From Candidatus Methanoperedentaceae archaeon (GTDB taxonomy: Archaea; Halobacteriota; Methanosarcinia; Methanosarcinales; Methanoperedenaceae), in NCBI GenBank assembly GCA_003104905.1, contig PQAS01000055.1:107610-171609 (forward strand): a stretch of DNA of 64,000 bases, written 5' to 3'. The notes below the pieces were generated by a model. The model was not told where the DNA came from, searched no databases, and saw only the letters and a program-made list of their open reading frames with translations. Of the stretch, positions 61,557-64,000 are shown piece by piece; within the stretch, counting starts at the first letter, position 1, and every line of letters starts with the position of its first letter. The position numbers were made by a program, and so were the translations under genes.

Positions 61557-63518
61557 ATGAAACAGGAAATGTCAAGCGTGGACGTTGCGGCGCTGGTGGG
61601 GGAATTGCATCCCCGTCTTCTTGATGCCAAGATCACAAAGATATACCAGCATTCACCGGATGAGATAAGGATAGGACTGCATATTTTCAAAGAAGGAAGG
61701 ACAAATCTTGTCATTGAAGCGGGAAAGCGCTTTCATCTCACCAAAAACCCGGAGACAGCCCCCAAATTCCCGCAGTCATTCCCCATGCTTCTTCGCAAAC
61801 ACCTCACCGGGGGCAGGATAACGGAAATCTCGCAGTATGATTTTGACCGGATAATCGAGATGCAAGTCCAGCGCGGCGAGGATAAGACCACACTTATTAT
61901 CGAACTGTTTTCAAGGGGAAATATTGTTTTATTGGATTCCCAGAAGCGGATAATATTGCCATTAAAATCCATAAGTTTCAGGGACAGGAAAGTCAGGGGG
62001 GGTGAACCTTATGAGCTTCCGCAGGCGCAGATAAGTCCCATCACTGTTAATGAAGAGCAGCTTAAAGAAATGTTCTCAAATTCTGATGCGGACATCGTCA
62101 GGACGGTGGCCACAAAAATGAACGTGGGAGGTCAATATGCAGAAGAACTATGTATTCGTGCAGGCATCGAAAAAAATACACCTGCAAAGGATATAAAGGA
62201 TCTGGCCTTTCTTCAAAATGCGCTGCGGGATGTTTTTCAACCGCTAAGCACTGAACTGAAACCTCAGATTATCCTGAAAGACAAGATAAAAATCGATGTA
62301 CTTCCTTTCCCTATTTCCCAGTATGAGAAAAATGAGAAGATATTTTTTGCCACTTTCAATGAGGCGCTTGATGAATATTTCAGCGGTGAAGCCAAAAAGA
62401 AAAATGAGGCAATCAAAGTTGTAAAAGCTGCAAAGGACGATAAAATGGGATCGTACGAATACCGTCTCCAGAAACAGATCCTTGCGCTTTCAAAGTTCAG
62501 GGAAGATGAGCAAAAGCTGGTTCATAAAGGGGAACTGATCTATGCGCATTACCAGACATGCGATGGGATATTAAAGGTGATCAATAATGCCAGGGACAAA
62601 GGATATTCATGGGATGATATCAAGATAATATTGAAAAAATCGGATATCCCGCAGGCAAAAGTATTAAAATCCATCAATCCGGAAAGAGGCCTGATAAATG
62701 TCCTGCTTGATAATGAGGAAGTAGAACTCGATATCCGGCTTCCTGTGACCCAGAATTCCCAGGTATATTACGACAGGTCAAAAAAATTGTCGGGAAAGAT
62801 TAAAGGCGCACTTACTGCAATTGAAGAAACAAAGAAATTAACGCAGAAAAAAGAAGCCCCCAGGATAAGGAAGAAGATCCAGAAGCAAAAACAAAAGTGG
62901 TTCGAGCAGTTCAGGTGGTTCATTTCATCAGATGGGTTCCTTGTCATCGGGGGAAGGGATGCCCAAAGTAACGAAGATATCGTGAAAAAATATCTCCAGA
63001 AAAAAGATATTTTCTTCCATGCCCATGTATCGGGTTCGCCTGCGGTTGTAATAAAAACCGAAGGAAAGGATGTCCCTGAAACAACGCTCCTTGAAGCAGC
63101 ACAGTTCACAGTGTCGTATTCGGGTATCTGGAAATCAGGCCAGGCAAGCGGGGACGCCTACTGGGTGCTGCCTGATCAGGTATCAAAGACCCCTGAATCG
63201 GGTGAGTATGTGGCAAAAGGGGCTTTTGTAATACGCGGAAAGCGAAATTATTTTAAAGATGTATTGCTGGGAGCGGCGCTTGGTCTTGAGCTGGGTGAGG
63301 AGAAAAAGTTGATCGGAGGACCTTTGAGCGCCGTGAAGAAAACATCGCAGTTCGTAATGGAAGTTGAGCCCGGTGAGTTTAACCAGAATGACATTTCAAA
63401 GAAGATCTACCGTATGCTGAATGATAAGTTCGAGGATAAGAAGCTAATAAAAACGATAGCATCACCCGACAGGATAGCGATGTTCCTGCCGCCGGGGGGG
63501 TCGAGGGTGAAGGAATAG
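61557..63518 (+). CDS. rqcH: RqcH (NEMF/Tae2-type ribosome quality control factor)
   Basis: The 653-residue archaeal Rqc2 homologue has an NFACT-N domain at 1-200 (SSVDVAALVGELHPRLLDAK, with the family's Asp-Arg in YDFDRIIEM). Helix-hairpin-helix and coiled-coil parts follow, then NFACT-R at 450-570 (FRWFISSDGFLVIGGRDAQS, FFHAHVSGSPAVVIKT, RGKRNYF). It binds 60S/50S-peptidyl-tRNA complexes and may add Ala tails. Complete. Confidence 0.93.
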   Translation: MKQEMSSVDVAALVGELHPRLLDAKITKIYQHSPDEIRIGLHIFKEGRTNLVIEAGKRFHLTKNPETAPKFPQSFPMLLRKHLTGGRITEISQYDFDRIIEMQVQRGEDKTTLIIELFSRGNIVLLDSQKRIILPLKSISFRDRKVRGGEPYELPQAQISPITVNEEQLKEMFSNSDADIVRTVATKMNVGGQYAEELCIRAGIEKNTPAKDIKDLAFLQNALRDVFQPLSTELKPQIILKDKIKIDVLPFPISQYEKNEKIFFATFNEALDEYFSGEAKKKNEAIKVVKAAKDDKMGSYEYRLQKQILALSKFREDEQKLVHKGELIYAHYQTCDGILKVINNARDKGYSWDDIKIILKKSDIPQAKVLKSINPERGLINVLLDNEEVELDIRLPVTQNSQVYYDRSKKLSGKIKGALTAIEETKKLTQKKEAPRIRKKIQKQKQKWFEQFRWFISSDGFLVIGGRDAQSNEDIVKKYLQKKDIFFHAHVSGSPAVVIKTEGKDVPETTLLEAAQFTVSYSGIWKSGQASGDAYWVLPDQVSKTPESGEYVAKGAFVIRGKRNYFKDVLLGAALGLELGEEKKLIGGPLSAVKKTSQFVMEVEPGEFNQNDISKKIYRMLNDKFEDKKLIKTIASPDRIAMFLPPGGSRVKE

Positions 63519-63627
63519 GATTGATCTCAAAAACAAACAAAATCTTCCCATAAGAATAAAAATACTATTAAATGATTATGCCTTGACTGGATGAAATACC
63601 CCGGATCAAACATGAGCCTTCCCGTTC

Positions 63628-64000
63628 TCATTTCTGTTTATTGAGAGTTACATTTTCAAGTTGTGCAATTTTTTGCTCATAGTTCGCAATTATATTCTTA
63701 AGTTCTATCATCCTCAGTTCTCGCCCCACAAATACCCTGTTAAAGTGTTCAAGTTCTTCATTTTTCTTATTCAGTTCCACAGTGCGCTCTTTGACCAGTT
63801 CTTCAAGATGAACACGATGTTTTCTTAATTCCTCTTCCGTTCGCTTGCGCTCGGTTATGTCCCGAAGAAAAGCCACAATCTGACCACCATTTGTGGGGTG
63901 GTACTGGACGCTGACTTCAACATCAAAGATGCTCCCATCCTTGCGGCGGTGTCGGGTGTCAAAACGCGCCCCGCCCTCTCTATGCAATTGGTCAGTTGTT
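63628..64000 (-). CDS. PAS-domain signalling protein, 3' part only
   Basis: The frame is open to the window edge, so the start lies outside. The visible part is the end of a PAS domain with PAC motif ([16 protein letters not shown], then [20 protein letters not shown]). A long coiled coil follows ([20 protein letters not shown], and [20 protein letters not shown]), then the stop. No kinase domain follows the coiled coil, so it ends as a sensor or scaffold, or as the regulatory end of a larger sensor. Confidence 0.8.
   Translation of the reverse strand, partial: TTDQLHREGGARFDTRHRRKDGSIFDVEVSVQYHPTNGGQIVAFLRDITERKRTEEELRKHRVHLEELVKERTVELNKKNEELEHFNRVFVGRELRMIELKNIIANYEQKIAQLENVTLNKQK

Overview
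The window reads as chromosomal DNA of an anaerobic methane-metabolising archaeon of the Methanosarcinales / ANME-2 type. A 'Ca. Methanoperedens'-like genome is the best guess. The evidence is a CO dehydrogenase/acetyl-CoA synthase operon (cdhABC), formylmethanofuran dehydrogenase B and D subunits, c-type heme proteins, archaeal coenzyme A enzymes (pantoate kinase, phosphopantoate-beta-alanine ligase), PurP, deoxyhypusine synthase, FtsZ with a CdrS-like partner, a PGF-type surface anchor, an intron-bearing archaeal tRNA and TTTAAATA-type TATA boxes. The species assignment is inference; no rRNA or marker search could be run.

Layout. 0-3.6 kb: an MBL-fold hydrolase, a decayed Tn3-family element with intact ends, and a secreted collagen-like protein. 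3.6-10.1 kb: a NuoE / NuoF / HoxU-like electron-input module in one operon with an FMN-binding glutamate-synthase-like protein, and a divergent paralogue of the latter. 10.2-12.2 kb: a PadR regulator, a shrunken TnpB element, and a 44-residue Cys-rich protein under a palindrome-flanked promoter. 12.3-23.4 kb: mixed genes (U32 peptidase, AbrB/PIN toxin-antitoxin pair, secreted orphan, Cdc6-type winged helix, dioxygenase, deoxyhypusine synthase, argH, CorA-like transporter, beta-propeller). 23.4-31.1 kb: cdhABC, then a small Fe-S/fwdB/fwdD operon. 31.1-34.6 kb: two surface proteins sharing a domain, one with a heme motif and five Ig-like repeats. 34.9-39.0 kb: anaerobic cobalamin operon cbiT-cbiLF-cbiG-cbiH-cbiC. 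39.2-43.0 kb: rtcA, DUF504, purP and an FAD dehydrogenase. 43.1-45.9 kb: an unrecognised four-gene cluster in which two paralogous helical proteins flank two membrane proteins. 45.9-54.1 kb: phosphohexomutase, JAMM protease, pentaheme cytochrome, DNA ligase, methyltransferase, cdrS-ftsZ and DUF2117. 54.1-56.3 kb: gene remnants (F420-dehydrogenase beta-like, thiamine-binding, VOC) around an intact rubrerythrin. 56.3-64 kb: MBL-rhodanese fusion, split tRNA-Arg, CoA biosynthesis pair, small stress proteins, cysteine desulfurase, RqcH, and the end of a PAS-domain protein.

How the genes fit together. cdhABC and fwdBD belong to the C1 / acetyl-CoA branch of methanogenesis or its reversal. The corrinoid operon supplies the cofactor that CODH/ACS and methyltransferases need. 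The Nuo-like module would feed or drain NAD(P)H electrons, plausibly through the co-encoded glutamate-synthase-like flavoprotein. The heme proteins suggest extracytoplasmic electron transfer. A recurring oddity is that several broken genes keep both ends and have lost their middles (Tn3 transposase, TnpB, the F420-dehydrogenase-like gene, the thiamine-binding protein, VOC).
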